DNA of 64,000 bases from Stenocarpella maydis. Lineage: Eukaryota; Ascomycota; Sordariomycetes; Diaporthales; Diaporthaceae. The number at the start of each line of letters is the position of its first letter. Within the stretch, counting starts at the first letter, position 1. The DNA lies in the NCBI GenBank assembly GCA_002270565.1, contig NQMI01000001.1:1291618-1355617 (forward strand), written 5' to 3'. Made by a program: the position numbers and the translations under genes. The notes beneath the pieces are model-generated. The model was not told the origin of the DNA and searched no databases. It saw only the letters and a program-made list of their open reading frames with translations. This document shows positions 21,701-35,200 of the stretch, piece after piece.

Positions 21701-24420
21701 TCCTGGGCTAGGTCTCACATCGGTAACCAGGGTTCGACAATATGCGTACCTCTTTTGAGAGAAGTTCCGGAGGACTGTCTTTTGTCCCGAACTCATTCCA
21801 GATTCAATATCCAGCATTTCGAATGCGAGCAAGAATTCGCGACCCCTTTAGCTGATCAGACATGCTCGCCAAATACAGCAGATGCTCCGATACGCCCACG
21901 TTCTGGTAGCATCACCGTGAACGAGGATCGTCGCCACCGCCCTCATGACAGAGCAGGGTGTGGATATTGAAGGCTAGGCCTCGACTGTCAGTTGTGCACA
22001 TTGGAAGACCGTCATAATTGGCCACTCAGTCAGATCGTCCTCGCTCGCTGTGAGAGGGTGTCAATGCCCTCACAGTACGCTTTCAGTCGACAGGTTACCT
22101 TGGGTGCCAGTGGTGGAGAAGCACAGCCCATGCATCTTTCACCGATTGGCTCCATCTCACAGAAGGCAAAGAAAGGTCTGGGGAACTACTTCCGCTTGAG
22201 ATCGGTACTCGCAGCAGAAGCTACTGATGGACAGCAAAGACCGCCGAGAAAGCCAAAGGAGACTCATTCTTTATGATGGACGAAACACGCGCACTTGTCA
22301 GGAGCCACATACGAGGCGGATTTTCCTATTGATGTCATAACCTCCACATCTTGGACGGTCTACGCAGTCTCGCATTGTCACCCAGATGCACATGGCGAGC
22401 TGTCTCGTATAGCTTTGCACAGAGATGGCAAGACAGGAGCGTGAGAGTAGGAACGGAGGCCGGCACTTTTCCTCTTAACGTCATGCCTTCTCTGGCTACT
22501 GGAACTTTAGGGATCTACGCTGCACAAAGGCACGACAATGACGTTTTCACCCCTTCGAAGCTTCTCAACACTAATGCCGAGCTACGTCGCCGCGAGAAAC
22601 CTTTCAGGCTGTGGTCAGGAACCCCATGCGAACTCTGCAAGAGGTAGAATTGGCAACACATCCGTCAGCATCCCGGTTCCCGATTTCAACATAAACCCCC
22701 TTCTTGGGTTTACCCAGTTGCTCCTCGAGATTGGCTTCGCAATCCCTTTCGAATTATGGCAGTCTTGTCTGTTGAGGGTAAAGAAGGACCGAGTGCCCAC
22801 CAACACGGAACACCTTATATGATGATAGTGTGTTGCTGTTAACTATGGCATTTCATCTTGGGCAGCATTTTCACCGCTCGCTATACCTACCGCATTAGCA
22901 TCCGCAGGCTATTGCAGAAACTTTTAATGAACATCGAAGCGACTCACGACTAGCCGACATGACAACTGCCGGAGCGGAACCGAGACCGCCAAACTTAGGA
23001 AGCAGAAAATACCAGCTTTGGTGTCTTGACAGCGCTGGAAAAGCCTTACTGTTTTCTCTCGAACTTTGCTTGGCTGGGGCCGGGCTCGTGCCAGTCGTTG
23101 CGATTCTCTTGACCGCCTCTCCAGAGACTAGGTGCTCTGTTTCGGTACGCGGGCCGATATATGCACTATATGTCTACAACTTCCAGAGTCCTTTGTTGGC
23201 TTCATGCCTCCTCGGACGCTACTGGCATGGCATCGGTCCAAGACATCTCATGTTTCCGATTCTGCGAACTTGCTGGCCACGCCATGTTCGACGGCCTCTG
23301 TCTACAGAACTCGCAGCACAATGAGTCTTATCGGACAGCACCGGACAGGTTATAACCAACTTCAACGTTTGTGGATTTTCTGCAATGATTGACAGGAGGC
23401 AGTTGAAACGAGAATGGGACCCAGCATGTGCACTTCAATTTGACCGAATGGGAACAAGTCGCCAGTCTCTGGGAAATTGACATCCCGTTGAAACAACCAC
23501 TTCTATCCAAGACAGTCGAGTAGTCTCCATTTCACCCAAACTTAATTGATAATAATTGCTAACCGTTAACCGAACTCTCGAAGTGGCAGAGCCGTCGCGT
23601 GGCTTTTCGGTGCTGTCTGACGCCAATCACTCAGAGCTAACGGTTTAAAAGGCTCGAAATCGGCCTAGGCTTAACTCAGCAGTTTTCAAGGAAGAAAATT
23701 TTGTTCGGGGAAATTCTGAAGCAACGGGCCGTTCTAGGTCTGGTCTAGAAGCCAAGTGCTCTTCCCATGCTACCGGACAGAGATGCACCAACCGTTGAGT
23801 AGCGACGCGGAAGTCTCTGCCGCTTGACCGACTCTGGGGCATTGCTTTTCAATTGCGACGCGGACCGGAAAAGCGAACTCAAGCACTCGTTTGGGCCTGG
23901 CTTGATAGGTCAAGCCAAGCACAACCACTTTGGCCAGTCAGACTGAAGACGTTTTGAGGGGCCTGTTGGTCGCCATGCAATGACCTCTGACGCGGCAGCA
24001 AGGCGAGGGGCATAACCTGAATATGACGGGTACCCAGAGCTGCTTGCTATTTTCAGAGAAAGAAAAGGAAGAGTATCGTCTCCCAAACACCAGCACGGTA
24101 CTGCCTACTTCGAGAGCGACATTACATCAAAACAGTTGCTGGTTTCAGTCTCCTGGGCTTCAATTTTGTGTGGTCGTAGCCCTCAAACCGCAGAGTCCTG
24201 TAGTCCTGATGGCGGAGGATACTTACCCGATACCAGCTATGACAGTCCTGAACTGCACTGTTTGTCATGGCGCAGCGCCTTCCGACATTCCGAGGTGACC
24301 GGTTTTTCTTGCTCTCTTCTAAACCACGCCTTTCGGGGGAGCCTGCCTAAACGGGCCGCATTCTTCGAACCTAGACATTGCGCCGTGGCAAGGGGGCATG
24401 GCTAGAGGCAAAAGTTCTTT
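21701..24420. other. Intergenic, nothing recognisable
   Basis: The DNA has normal GC content with short frames on both strands only. There is no domain, no convincing exon chain, and no RIP signature. Confidence 0.45.
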
Positions 24421-27358
24421 TAGATGGTCGAATACGGGCTCGCGAAGCAAAAATCGGCGAGCTGCCAAGTTGGAGGCGAGAATTTGCTAAGTAGCCCGCC
24501 ACCTGCATCTCCGCACCAGGCATCCGCAGCCATCATGACGATGTAATGGTGGACATACTCTGCAGCATTCCGATTCTCGGCCGCTTGAGGAGTCGTGGTA
24601 AACCGTATGCAACTCAACCAACATAGACGATCCACACGGAGCTCGGCTCTGGTACCGAGACGTTCGGTCCAGAGCGGAGGTGAACATCTTTTGGGCCACG
24701 ATCGGCGATGGATTACCGACACAAGCTTTCACGACTCTCAAGCGACTGAAGGGCTGCCAGCCAACCTTTTACTGTGGCACCGACGTGCCTGGCGATCAGT
24801 TGTCGATCAGCGAACCTCGTCGCAGCACACGTTCTGACGTCGCAATCGGGTCGGGATTCCATTTGCCCATCGCTATCGATAGAGCCTTGTGGGAATCTCA
24901 TACCCTGCTTCTGCAGCACTTGTGGTCGTTCTGGGCTACATCCCGGAAAACCTAGTTCTGGAAGTGCTTGGCAGGGCTTCATGGTTGACAGCACTTTTGC
25001 TGACGTTGCTGACTGACTAGAACGTACCACAAGCACCCGCCAATAACAGCAACTGGAATGCGCGATTTCTTGACAAGTTGTTGCTCGGTGCTTCTGCTCC
25101 TCTGCGCCACTGGGCAAAGTGCTCCTTGCAGGCTCTGGGATACACTTCCGCCAGATGCACTGTAACACCGAGCAACAGTTTGCCTGTCGGCCTATTCACA
25201 TGCATGCTGAAAACTCTGCGGCAGGGGCCCAAACAACTTCCCCTCCATTGCGGGCAGCTAACCGCAGACCTGGACCGAGTTCGCTCGGACGACGCTGGGC
25301 AGCAACCTCAACGACTGCCGACACCTCCCCATTGGTAAACACGTTGCGTACCTGGCTTGCCGTGACCGGTTGGCACCAAGCCCCAACTGCAGCACAGCCC
25401 TGGACGACAACTCTTGGACATGGCCCGGACTTTTTGATGTAGCACGACCGTGTCAACCAGTGTCTGTGTCTTTTGACTTACCCGAGAGCACTCAGCAGAG
25501 CTCGCCATTTGCCGAGGCGGACACTGAAGGCCGTTTCCCGCGAGGTCAAGGTTGGATGAGGCGAGGCAGACGGCATGCGAATCACGACCCCACGCTTGCG
25601 TTTGACAGATTTAACAATGAGGGGGGGAAACCTTGCCAGTCCGCCGGTGTGGCCAGTGTGATTACTGCTGCACCAACTACCAACTCTGCTTCTTACGGGG
25701 GTGGGAGTGTCCACCTGCAAACGCTGCCGCCATCTTTTGAGTCTTGAGCAGGTTTAGGTGAGCCTTTCTTCCCCTCAACCCCTGATCTCCATCCACCAAA
25801 CTTCGTCGAGAAGAAGAAAAGAGAAAAGCTGCTACGCAGGCGCGGTGCCGCTCGCATAGACCATGGCGCGCTTGATCCCGGCCAAGTGCTGATGAAAGTA
25901 GGTTGATAGGACGGACCCACATGGGTTCATTGGGAACCCGTGTCTGTCACGCTGGCTTGTCGAGGATGGTTGCAACGGCACACATGGTGAGAAACGAAAG
26001 TCCGAAGTCAGTCCTGTTGGGTTGTCCTACCACCCATTTCAACAACCACCCAAACATCAGTGTTGTTTCCGGCTGAGGCACATGCAAAGACGTGGGCTCG
26101 CCCGTGAGCCGATCCCACCCAAGAACCCTCGCAGGAGGGGGGAGGCCTGTCAGGAACAGACACATGGTTGGCCCTACGATCGCTCAGGTACCCGTCACCG
26201 GAACCATTACCCAGCCAATGAATGCTGAGAAGTGCCTGACTGCTGCCCCATCTTCAGCTGGAAGGTCCTAGCGCTTGGCGAAACTGCCCAGCAAGCCCAG
26301 CCAAACTCTTTCTCCCCCAATCCTTTGTTTTTATTCCTTGATTCCTTGCTTCTTCTCTTCCCACAGCCCAGGCGCGACCGCCCTTGCTAAGCCTCCACCC
26401 GAAGGAACACGTCAGTAGCCTGTTCCAACTCCTTTGATGGCACGAGGATGGATATTCTGGGACAACCGGCACGCGCCACGTGCTCTTTATTTTTGACCGC
26501 CGCTGTTTTGTTTTTCTAGTGTAAATGCAGCAACACCTCCCGCGAGGTACCCAAGTACGTGGCGGCCGCGTGTACCGGGATCTCATTTCTTTTTGTAGCC
26601 ATCGGGCAGCACTCGGTTGCATTTCCCCAGCAAAAAGTTCGGCACGTACTCTGTACTGTAGAGTTTCTGACCCCTGCGATGCCCACGCGACGGGATTGCA
26701 CGTCTGCCAGGATGATTCTGTTGATATGTTTCAGGACTCCAGGGAGATGACCGCATGGACGCTATAGTACAAGTGGTGATAAGAACCGTTGCGAGCGGCC
26801 GACGGCTGCCAGTCTAGCCATCCCATCCCCGGTCAATCGGAGTATGGTATTGTCCTGAGAGTTGGAGTGGGTGAAGGGGGGCTACATGATCCCGGTAGCG
26901 TGCTCCTGGGCCCAGGAGAGAAACAAATCTTGTTTTCTAGTAAGCTTGGCCTCTCGGCCGCCCTGACAAGTGTTGGCCCAAGTGGGCAAAAGGCCAAAAT
27001 GGTGGGAAACAAGGTTGCGGGTACCTGGGCCGTTGAAGACAATGTGTTGCTGACTGAAAGGTTTGGTGGGGCCCAGATTATTGGCTGGCTGGCTGGTGCA
27101 TCCGATCTTGGTGCCGGCAGAGAGAGAATCGTGGCGTGCCCCGTCGGTCTTGACTCGGCCTGCCTTGCGACTTCGAGAGACCCAGACCCACTTGCTGTTG
27201 TCTGGACCGGCCTTGTCACCGGGTACCTGGGAACATGGCATACATACTCCTGCCAGGATGGCCTGGGCCGCTTCTCGCACAACGGGAACCCCATCACACC
27301 CTCCATTTTAATTTGTGTCGCTCGCGTCAGCGTGGCCAACATGGGGGAGACGGCTGAG
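24421..27358. other. Intergenic upstream of the secreted-protein gene
   Basis: The longest opposing frames overlap each other at 26789-27507 (about 200 and 224 codons). Neither looks like a known protein, and mutual overlap argues against both. The 3' end must contain the promoter of the gene at 27701. Confidence 0.45.
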
Positions 27359-27365
27359 TATAAAG
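27359..27365 (+). promoter_or_regulatory. TATA box candidate
   Basis: TATAAAG lies 336 bases before the ATG of the secreted protein at 27701. If used, the 5' leader would be about 300 bases. Confidence 0.4.
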
Positions 27366-27700
27366 AAGGCTGTGCCACGCTTCCCTGCCCATGAGCCCTT
27401 CCCTTCGACCTGACACTCACATTTCGGCAAGCCGTTGTGAACTTACACTCCTTCTCACGGAAAACACACAATCCTTCTGGCCACAGGCTATTCACTCCTT
27501 GCAACACGCAACATCAAACAATTTAGGCAAACGCAAGTCCCGGGCGACTTTTGACTCCGATCTCCACGATCATTCTCTGCGCATACCAAGAACCCTTTGA
27601 GAGGAATCCTATCTAGCACGGCTCTTCTGGAACTGCTTCGGTCTTCAGACAAAATATACCTATCCACTTCGGCCCCCACACATAACGACAACAAGTCACA

Positions 27701-28294
27701 ATGCAGTACAGCACTCTTGCACTCGTTGGCCTTGCCACCCTGGCAGGTGCTGTCAACCAGATAACCTTCGTGTCCATGGATGGCACCGACCGCACCGTCT
27801 ATTTCACCCCTAACTCTGGTCTCCCCGCGGTCGAGTCTACCGATGTCCCCGCTGGCCAGAATGTCACTGTCACCATCCCCGATTCATGGATCGGCAACTA
27901 CTACGCCATCTCCTCTGGGGCCCAGAACTCGCCTGGTATGCTTGGCGAGGTCAACTTCAACAGCTGGGGCGACATGACCTACTTTGACGTGTCAGCCATC
28001 GTGGACCAGAATGACCACAACGGCGTCTACATGATGTATCCTATCGACACGGAGCAACCCGTGTCCGGCTGCATCACCTTCATGTGCGACACCCTGTACC
28101 GTCTGCCGGATGACATTCAGACCAAGGCTACGAAAAGCACCCATCTGGTCACCACCCTGGGCGCCGGCAACCAAGTTGTGTACAAGACTGCCCTTGCCAC
28201 TCGGGATCTTGAGCACCAAGCCTACCCCCGCGCTGCCGTCACCGATGCCAACTGGACCCCGGCACGCCTGCACTCACGCCAGTTCAGGATCTAA
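27701..28294 (+). CDS. Small secreted thaumatin-like (fungal 'DNase1'/Bys1-type) protein
   Basis: A single exon of 197 codons starts in a good context (CACAATGCA). The first ~17 residues (MQYSTLALVGLATLAGA) form a signal peptide. The body has the pattern I associate with small fungal secreted proteins annotated as thaumatin-like or 'DNase1': ITFVSMDGTDRTVYFTP, then VTVTIPDSWIGNYYAIS, then GMLGEVNF and YFDVSAIV with NDHNGV, and two cysteines in GCITFMCDTLY. No nuclease active site is evident, so the historical name should not be read as a function. It is probably extracellular. The C-terminal ~40 residues are unlike the core and rich in Arg. It stands alone, with large spacers on both sides. 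Confidence 0.72.
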   Translation: MQYSTLALVGLATLAGAVNQITFVSMDGTDRTVYFTPNSGLPAVESTDVPAGQNVTVTIPDSWIGNYYAISSGAQNSPGMLGEVNFNSWGDMTYFDVSAIVDQNDHNGVYMMYPIDTEQPVSGCITFMCDTLYRLPDDIQTKATKSTHLVTTLGAGNQVVYKTALATRDLEHQAYPRAAVTDANWTPARLHSRQFRI

Positions 28295-29387
28295 GCCCTG
28301 AGCTCAGCCAAACCACGGCGATGAGAAAAGCAGGATGACGGCGGAGGCTAGACAGCGCGCTCTGGAGGCGCAGCTTTCCAACGAGGCTATGATCAACCAC
28401 AAATATGTTAACATTCAACCACACAACACGCGAGACCCAAGCCACTGGTCTTGCGTGTTTTTATCAGAGATACCCCGTTCCCCCAGCGCCTGAAAGGCAA
28501 GCAGGCACAGGAAGGAGGAGATTTTGCTTTTCTTAGGCAAAGCAGGGTGTTGTCGCCCCAGTTTGTGGCGTATGATCTTTTCTCCCACAAGGCTGGTTTA
28601 AAAAAGGGTGGTGATGGTTCTACGAATTGACGAGTATAGACAAACCTCACGGGTTGGAGCTGGTCACACCAATATCTGTACCCTTGACGGACTTGGGGGC
28701 AGCTCCAGAGCACCCGGCACTCGCTTCAGCAAGTCTCAAAACTTTCACTACAATCACTTCGCCACGAGGCTCAGGTGAGCACGTGGCGCCTTTACTTGGA
28801 ATATTCAATACTTTGGTATATATAAAAGCTAGTTAGCGAACACCCAAATTTGAGCCATTTTGATGATGACATCAACACTGCTGGCGCAGATGAAAGTGGT
28901 AACTATTTTCACCGGCCTTGGTCTGAGCCGTCCTTGTCGTGGCTTGGGGGGGGCGGTGTTCAAGTTGCCGTTCGTTCGTAAAGTGGATCCCCAGGTTGAT
29001 GTGGTGCAGCGGTCCTCACTCACAGGGCGGTAATTCCGCACGCGTCATGGTGCTGCGTGGCTGACACTGTCCTTCATCACCGGAGAGGGGAACACCCGAC
29101 CCCACAATGAAAAGCGGCGCCCGGTGCGAGCTGAGCTGAGCCGAGGGTGAAATGAAGAGTGCGAAGTCTATACTATTTTCTTGTCTTGTTGGCCTTCCCC
29201 CCCTCCAAATAGCAGAAAACTGGAATCCCCCCCTGTTTTTGTCTCAGCCGCATGCGTGCACTAGTCTGTGCTATTCATACCTACTATACAATTCAATAGA
29301 GTACGCAGATGAAGGACTAAGAGAGAAACAAACAATGAGAAAGGTACCAACCCATTTCTTGCTGGGTCCGACTAGCCGGGGGCGTGG

Positions 29388-29389
<2 letters not shown>

Positions 29390-29420
<31 letters not shown>
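29390..29420. repeat. (GT)n microsatellite
   Basis: About 15 GT units, the longest dinucleotide run in the window. Confidence 0.95.
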
Positions 29421-29423
<3 letters not shown>

Positions 29424-29837
29424 CTCGTCACATATTCGGCGATCGATCGATTAAGGTTTGTCGTGTCGTTCGTCGGCAGGGGGCCACGTAATAAACAAGG
29501 CTCGCCTAGCCCTGCGACAGCTAGCCTACCCGGGCCAGGAACAGACTACACAAATCTGTAGAAGGAAGAAAGGGAGATCGCTCGCTGCCTGGCTCGCTTG
29601 TCTGCTCGCTTGCAAAACCCGCCAGCCTGGGTCGGTGTGCGCGCGCCCAACGGGCCCTGACACGACTGCGGCACTGGCCAGGCGAGCGCAGAGGCTCGGT
29701 AATTTTGTTGATCCCTCGGGCTGGCCCCTGGGGAGGTGGGCTCGCCAGCACCCACCCAGCTCTACATACCTACCTAGCCTGCCTAGGTATGTGCACTACA
29801 CTATGGGGTATTCTTACTCGAGCCCAGGGCCCACCAC

Positions 29838-29860
29838 CAGCCAGCCAGCCAGCCAGCCAG
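29838..29860. repeat. (AGCC)n microsatellite
   Basis: About six tandem AGCC units. Confidence 0.9.
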
Positions 29861-30758
29861 GCCTGCCAAGCCGGGAGCTAGGCCTCAAATACTACTACGA
29901 ATCTCATCAACATTAGCTGCCAAGACAAGAAATAAAAAAAATAAAAATGAAACATCCTGCCCTAAGAGCCAACAGCTCTCCCCCTATCTGCTAAACGCTG
30001 TTGGTCTTGTAGGATATGGAGCAGCATGATCAACTGCATCTTGCCGCCGGCCCCCCTTCCCCTTTGATACGGATCCTGCTGTTGGACACCAACGACAGCA
30101 TTTCTACACGGCACGATCGGCACCACCCCTGCGGGCGATGGGGACGCAACGCATCACGGCGGCAGAGCGTTGGCCGAGAATAGCAGCATCATTCGTAATC
30201 CAGCCGGAAAGCCGGCGGGGCGGTACGAACAGGTGTGTTTTCTCATTGCGACGCTGTCTATTTTGCCTATACTGGTTGTTGCGAGGTAAAACAAACCGAC
30301 TAGATACCTACATAGTCTTAACAACTAACCCCCGACCAGATAAATTAAACAAACCGACCCAGCCAAATCCAGCCAGAAGAAGGACAGCCTCCCCCCCCTT
30401 CCAGGATGAACTGCCCATTTCCGTCACGCCCCTGGCTGTTGAAATAACACAGGGCAATGCGCAGGAGTACTAGAGCCAGCCAGCCCCAATACCAATAAGG
30501 GAATAAGGTTATTAGCATCGTTTAAGCAATGAAGTGCTCCGGCCGCCATACGAAGTTCAGCAAAAGAACCGGGACAAGGGGGGGAGGGGGGTTGGAGACC
30601 CCTTTTGGCATCCCGTCTGTCGTTGGCCCTGCTGACGCCAGTCAGATTAGATCCCTAGATTACGCCACCTGACTGCATGGGCAGGGCAGGGTAGAGCCCG
30701 TGGCCTTACCCAGGCGGGTATGCAGTCAGCCGGCCCTGCAGGTTGCGTTGTACACTAC

Positions 30759-30791
30759 GTGAGTGAGTGAGTGAGTGAGTGAGTGAGTGAG
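30759..30791. repeat. (GTGA)n microsatellite
   Basis: About eight tandem GTGA units. Confidence 0.92.
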
Positions 30792-31132
30792 CGTGCCCCA
30801 TTTCTGTGTTGCCTTTATCTCACACCCGGAAGCCTCCATCTCAGAACCGGCCGGCCGGCAGCCCATGCGCAATTAAGGTACGCAGGCTCTTTATGTCTCT
30901 CTCAGGGGATGAAGGAAAGGGGGAGTCCATGGGGGTTAAGGAGTGATCCCGTAGGCCTTGCAGGCGGCCGCCTCAGCGACAAGACGCAAGAAGGATGAGA
31001 GGATCCCAAGGGGCGAGGGGAGCTCACTTCTCGCATGGCGGGGCAACAATGCAGCCCGCGCAGTGTAAGTGCCCTCTCTTCACCGCTCAGCACCCTCTCT
31101 CGTCCCAGCCTCGGACTGAGACCTTGTGTGTC

Positions 31133-31164
31133 CGTCCGTCTGTCTGTCTGTCTGTCTGTCTGTC
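31133..31164. repeat. (GTCT)n microsatellite
   Basis: Tandem GTCT units, preceded by two GTCC units. Confidence 0.92.
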
Positions 31165-32212
31165 AGTGTGTATGTGTGTATGTGTCATGTCTAGGGCTGA
31201 GCCCGACGCCACGCCGGACACCGGCATATAGACACATCATCAGACAAGAAGAAACCCACAGCAGAGACGGGCTAAGGCCCCAGGGCCGTCCGACATGCTG
31301 GGATTGGCAAGACGGGCGGGCGGACACCCGGCGCGCCACAACTCACCCCCGGGCTCAGCTCAACCAGCCCATCCCGATGGAGCGGCGTTATGCCACACTG
31401 CGCCGGCGGGGCGCTGCTGCGGTGCACCTCATCACACCCGCCTGCTTGGGTAACCCACGAGGCAAACCTGCGGAGAAGGCGAGGGGTTTAGAGAGCGCGA
31501 GCGTGACACCCTCCCCCCCCTACATTCGTCGCACCGGCGCCTAGTGGACGCCTCTTTCCTTGCTGCTGGCCCTTCTCCCACATGGGCCTGAAACCATATT
31601 CTCCGTCTGCGTGGGAAGAACCGCTTGCCCCCCCCCAAACCGCTGCGGTGTGTGATGCGTATGAGTGCCAATAAATCGTTCGAGAGGGGACACGGCGAGG
31701 TTGGGGGGGGGGGGGACGGATGACGGCCTTGGCTGTCAGACCGTGCCTGGCCCCGGCGAAGCAAGTCGAGCCGTGAGGCGGGCGGCCAGGCGGTCAGGCT
31801 CTCCTGCTGTGCTCTGTTAGGAAGGCGGGTGGCACCCTGGAGCCGATAAGGCGTCCCCGTCCCTCGTGGCGGTGGGCCAGTCGTGGTGCTACGGTGTTAC
31901 AGGCCACGAGGGTCATGGGTCATCTGGTCGGGAGTAGGTCCCCTGATTGTTCACACGTACTCTGGGCTGCGGCAGCTGGGCACGCAAGTTGATAGACGCA
32001 GAGGCGGATAGACGCTTTCGGCAGTTGTGGTGATTGCAATCGGGGCCCGCTGTGCAGAGAACCCGGTAATAGTATATTATTTGCCGTCAGGTGTGAAGCC
32101 CTCGTGCTACGTGTCTGCCAGTGGCAGCCCGCTTCTCCCCATCCAGTATACTAACCGGCGCGGTGCGCCACGATGGCTGAGCCCGTGACACCCATCGTGC
32201 ACAGGTCCTTGC

Positions 32213-35200
32213 TTAACCGAATCCCGGTTCCGCAGGCTTCCCTTCCTCGCTGTCGCCTTTTGTGTCTTTGGTTTCTGACGTGTCTTCCGCCGCGGCCTTG
32301 TCCACGCCCTTGTTCTCACTCGGAGGCGGCGAGGCGCTCTTGACCTGTTTCGAGTTGATGATGCTTACCAGGTAGTCGCCCGTGTCCCCGAAGCCGTCGA
32401 TGTGTTCTAGCTTAGCCTTAAAGAGTTTCATGTCGCGCAGCATGCTAGGTGACTCGTCAGTGTCTAGTGCCTCGCGTATTACAAGACTTTGAGCAGCACA
32501 TACCTATCCCGACCAGCCTCGGTCTTTGGATCCGACTCTTGGAATGCGGATCCGAAGTGCTCCTTGAAGCTGGCGAAGACGGGAATCATGATCATGCGCA
32601 CGGTGTCCTCTGACAGGTGCTTGATGAGGTTGCGGTGCAGCAGTGATGTCTCCTTGACAAGTGTCTCGATATATGGATGTGGGCTTTTCTCGTCCTTGTC
32701 CCACTCAATCGCCCTTGCCGTTTTGGCGTGTGCACCAGCCCTCCCGCTCATGATCTCCACAAGCTTGTCGTAAATGGTTTGCATGTGCTCCTGGTAGTCC
32801 CGTTTAACCTTGTCAAAGTCTGCCATTAAAGCGGCCCCGCCAGAGCCGCCATGCCGCCGGATGAATTCGCGAACATAGGGTATCAATGTGGATATGAATG
32901 ACAAGGCTTGCGAAGACGAGGCCAGATGTCGAGTCGTGATGTTTTTCAGGCCAGCAGATTTCGTAGCACCGGCCCCGAGGATCAGCTGCTTACAGCGGGA
33001 GTCGAAAAATTGTAGATACTTCACGAGTGATTTTGCGACGTCTGATGTGATGGATGGAATGCCGACAATTAGGTGCAGAAAGTTCGACATGCCCTCCATG
33101 CAGTATACGGCAGAGTTCGGCAGCACAAATGACTCGGAGTCGATGACGGCCTTGGACTTCGCCGAGCCATTGCTCTGTGGTGGGTTTTCAACGCCATTCA
33201 CCTCTTCATCCCCGTCGGGATATGGAACCCAGACCTGTGTGCCAAGAGTCCAGTCGGCCGGGTCGCTCGTACTGCATTGCAGAATCCGGTTCAGCTGAGC
33301 AGTGTGTTTCTCGGTGAAGTCAATCGCGCCCCACTGGTCAGATTCCATGCCTTGGGCGAGCTTCTGCTGCTCACGGTCTCCATTGCTTGCGACAAATCTT
33401 TTGATGTGGTCGTTGACCTCGTCTTTAAGTCGCGTACCTCCCCTTCCAGATATTGACTCGCATTCATTGGCAAAATGCAAATTGAGAGTAAAATATCGGA
33501 GGAACCACACCAGCTCCAGGTGTGTGCTCTGTTCAGACCGGACCCGGAGCACCCTCACGACCTTGTCTTGAGCTATGTCAACGCAGTTGCCGAGGAGGGA
33601 ACCCAGGTCCATAACCTTGTGGATCTCCTCTTGGGCCTCAAGACCCGCAACGGACTGCCTCCGTCCCCCAGGGCTCAGAGGCGGCGATTTGAGCGGCGGA
33701 GACTTGAGCCCGGACGGGATCGACCCATCTTCAATGGATGCTGCGACGTCGAGCATGACCTTAACTTGTATCGACGCTCTCCTCAGAGTCTCGGTCACAC
33801 TAACATAAATCTTCAACAATAATTCCTCAGCATCACCGGGGTCTAGGTCGCGCAGATTTCGCGCAAGGATAGACGACTTCTCCCTTTGGGATAGATGGCG
33901 CCCACCAGCGGCAGTCGAGGCAGACATTACGGACGCGTTATCGTCGTCATTCGAGCTGGGCAGGCCTTGTTTCACAAGACTTTTGATCTCCTTGATCACG
34001 AATTCCCTGTATGCTGTGACGGCCACGCCGATCTGTTTTGCCCTGTAAAGGCCTGCGAGGCTTTCGATGAGCTTTGTCCGTACTTCGTCGGTGGATCCCA
34101 GGTATGACGGGAACGCCGATGCCTCGCGAGCCCGGCCGCCTCTAGCTCGCATAGCTGCGGTATGCCAGCGCATGAGGACCTCCTGGGTCGACGCCTCCCC
34201 AACGTGACGCCGGAGGTCCGCCTTTAGGCTTGATACAAATTTCGTCTCGTAAGCCTTGCCGATGCGTGACCGCAATGTATACACGTCGTCACTGACGCCC
34301 TGCAGCGCGGTGGCACTCCGGAGGTCGATAAGCTGAACATCCCGCAGCGCCGGGGCTGGAGGGCGGTATTCATCCTCCTCACCGGCAATGAGCCTCTCGA
34401 GAGAGTCGATACTGTCAAGAGCAGCATCGACGTTACCCTCGTCAACCATTGACTCGCACTTCACCAGCTGACTCAAGATCTCCTTGAGTTGCAGAACGGC
34501 GTCGTGGAGCTGCTTGACATTCTCACGTCGCCGTTGCTGCTGAATAGTGTTGAGACCAGTCATTACTATCTCGTCGTCCAAAGCCTCGAGTTCTGTCCTC
34601 AAGGTCTTGATCTTGTCCACGGATTCTGCTGCCTCTGTATGGAGTTCCCTCAAGGAGCCCAAAGCACTGAAGAATGTTGTCGAGGCCGTGGATATTGACG
34701 AGATGAGGTGCATCTCAACAGTGTCCATATACCATGACAACTTCTCCTGGAGGATCGCGTTCGTAGACAAGGCTTTCCGCGGCGCTGGCGCATCCCCGTT
34801 CGCATTCTTATCCTCTTTGCGCACCACCTCCGATCTCTCGCTTACAACATCGAACGTCCTGGGGTTCTCCAGATGGAAATCTTCCTCAAAGTAGACCAGA
34901 GGGATTGTAGAGAGCGGCGGTGGACCCTGGGCGGATTTCCTGGCATAACTCGAACTGGATCTCCGCACGGGGCTCGCTGCTTCAACATTTGTCCACGACG
35001 ATATTGATGACACGGATGCTTTTCGAGATCCCTGTGCCCGCCTGCCCGGGCGCAGTCGGTTGTCCACAAAGGGCTCCATGAGCTCATCAGGTTTCGCACG
35101 GCTGTTCCGATGCAGCGTGTCCTCCTCCTCGCTCGCCTTGACCTGTTTTAGTTGCGTGTAGAGGGCGCCGACTTGTTTGAGGTACGGCTGGAACTCGGCG

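Larger units (their letters stand above)
28295..32212. other. Repeat-rich intergenic spacer, no gene seen
   Basis: About 3.9 kb without a recognisable gene. It contains a (GT)n tract, AGCC, GTGA and GTCT tetranucleotide repeats and several poly-G or poly-C runs (about 31703-31714). Open frames are short and low-complexity. A TACCTAGCCTGCCTAGGTA-like inverted motif lies near 29770-29790. Confidence 0.5.

Noticed and set aside
29458..29916. 152-codon plus-strand frame in the repeat-rich spacer
   Set aside because: It crosses the AGCC microsatellite, is low-complexity and has no domain.
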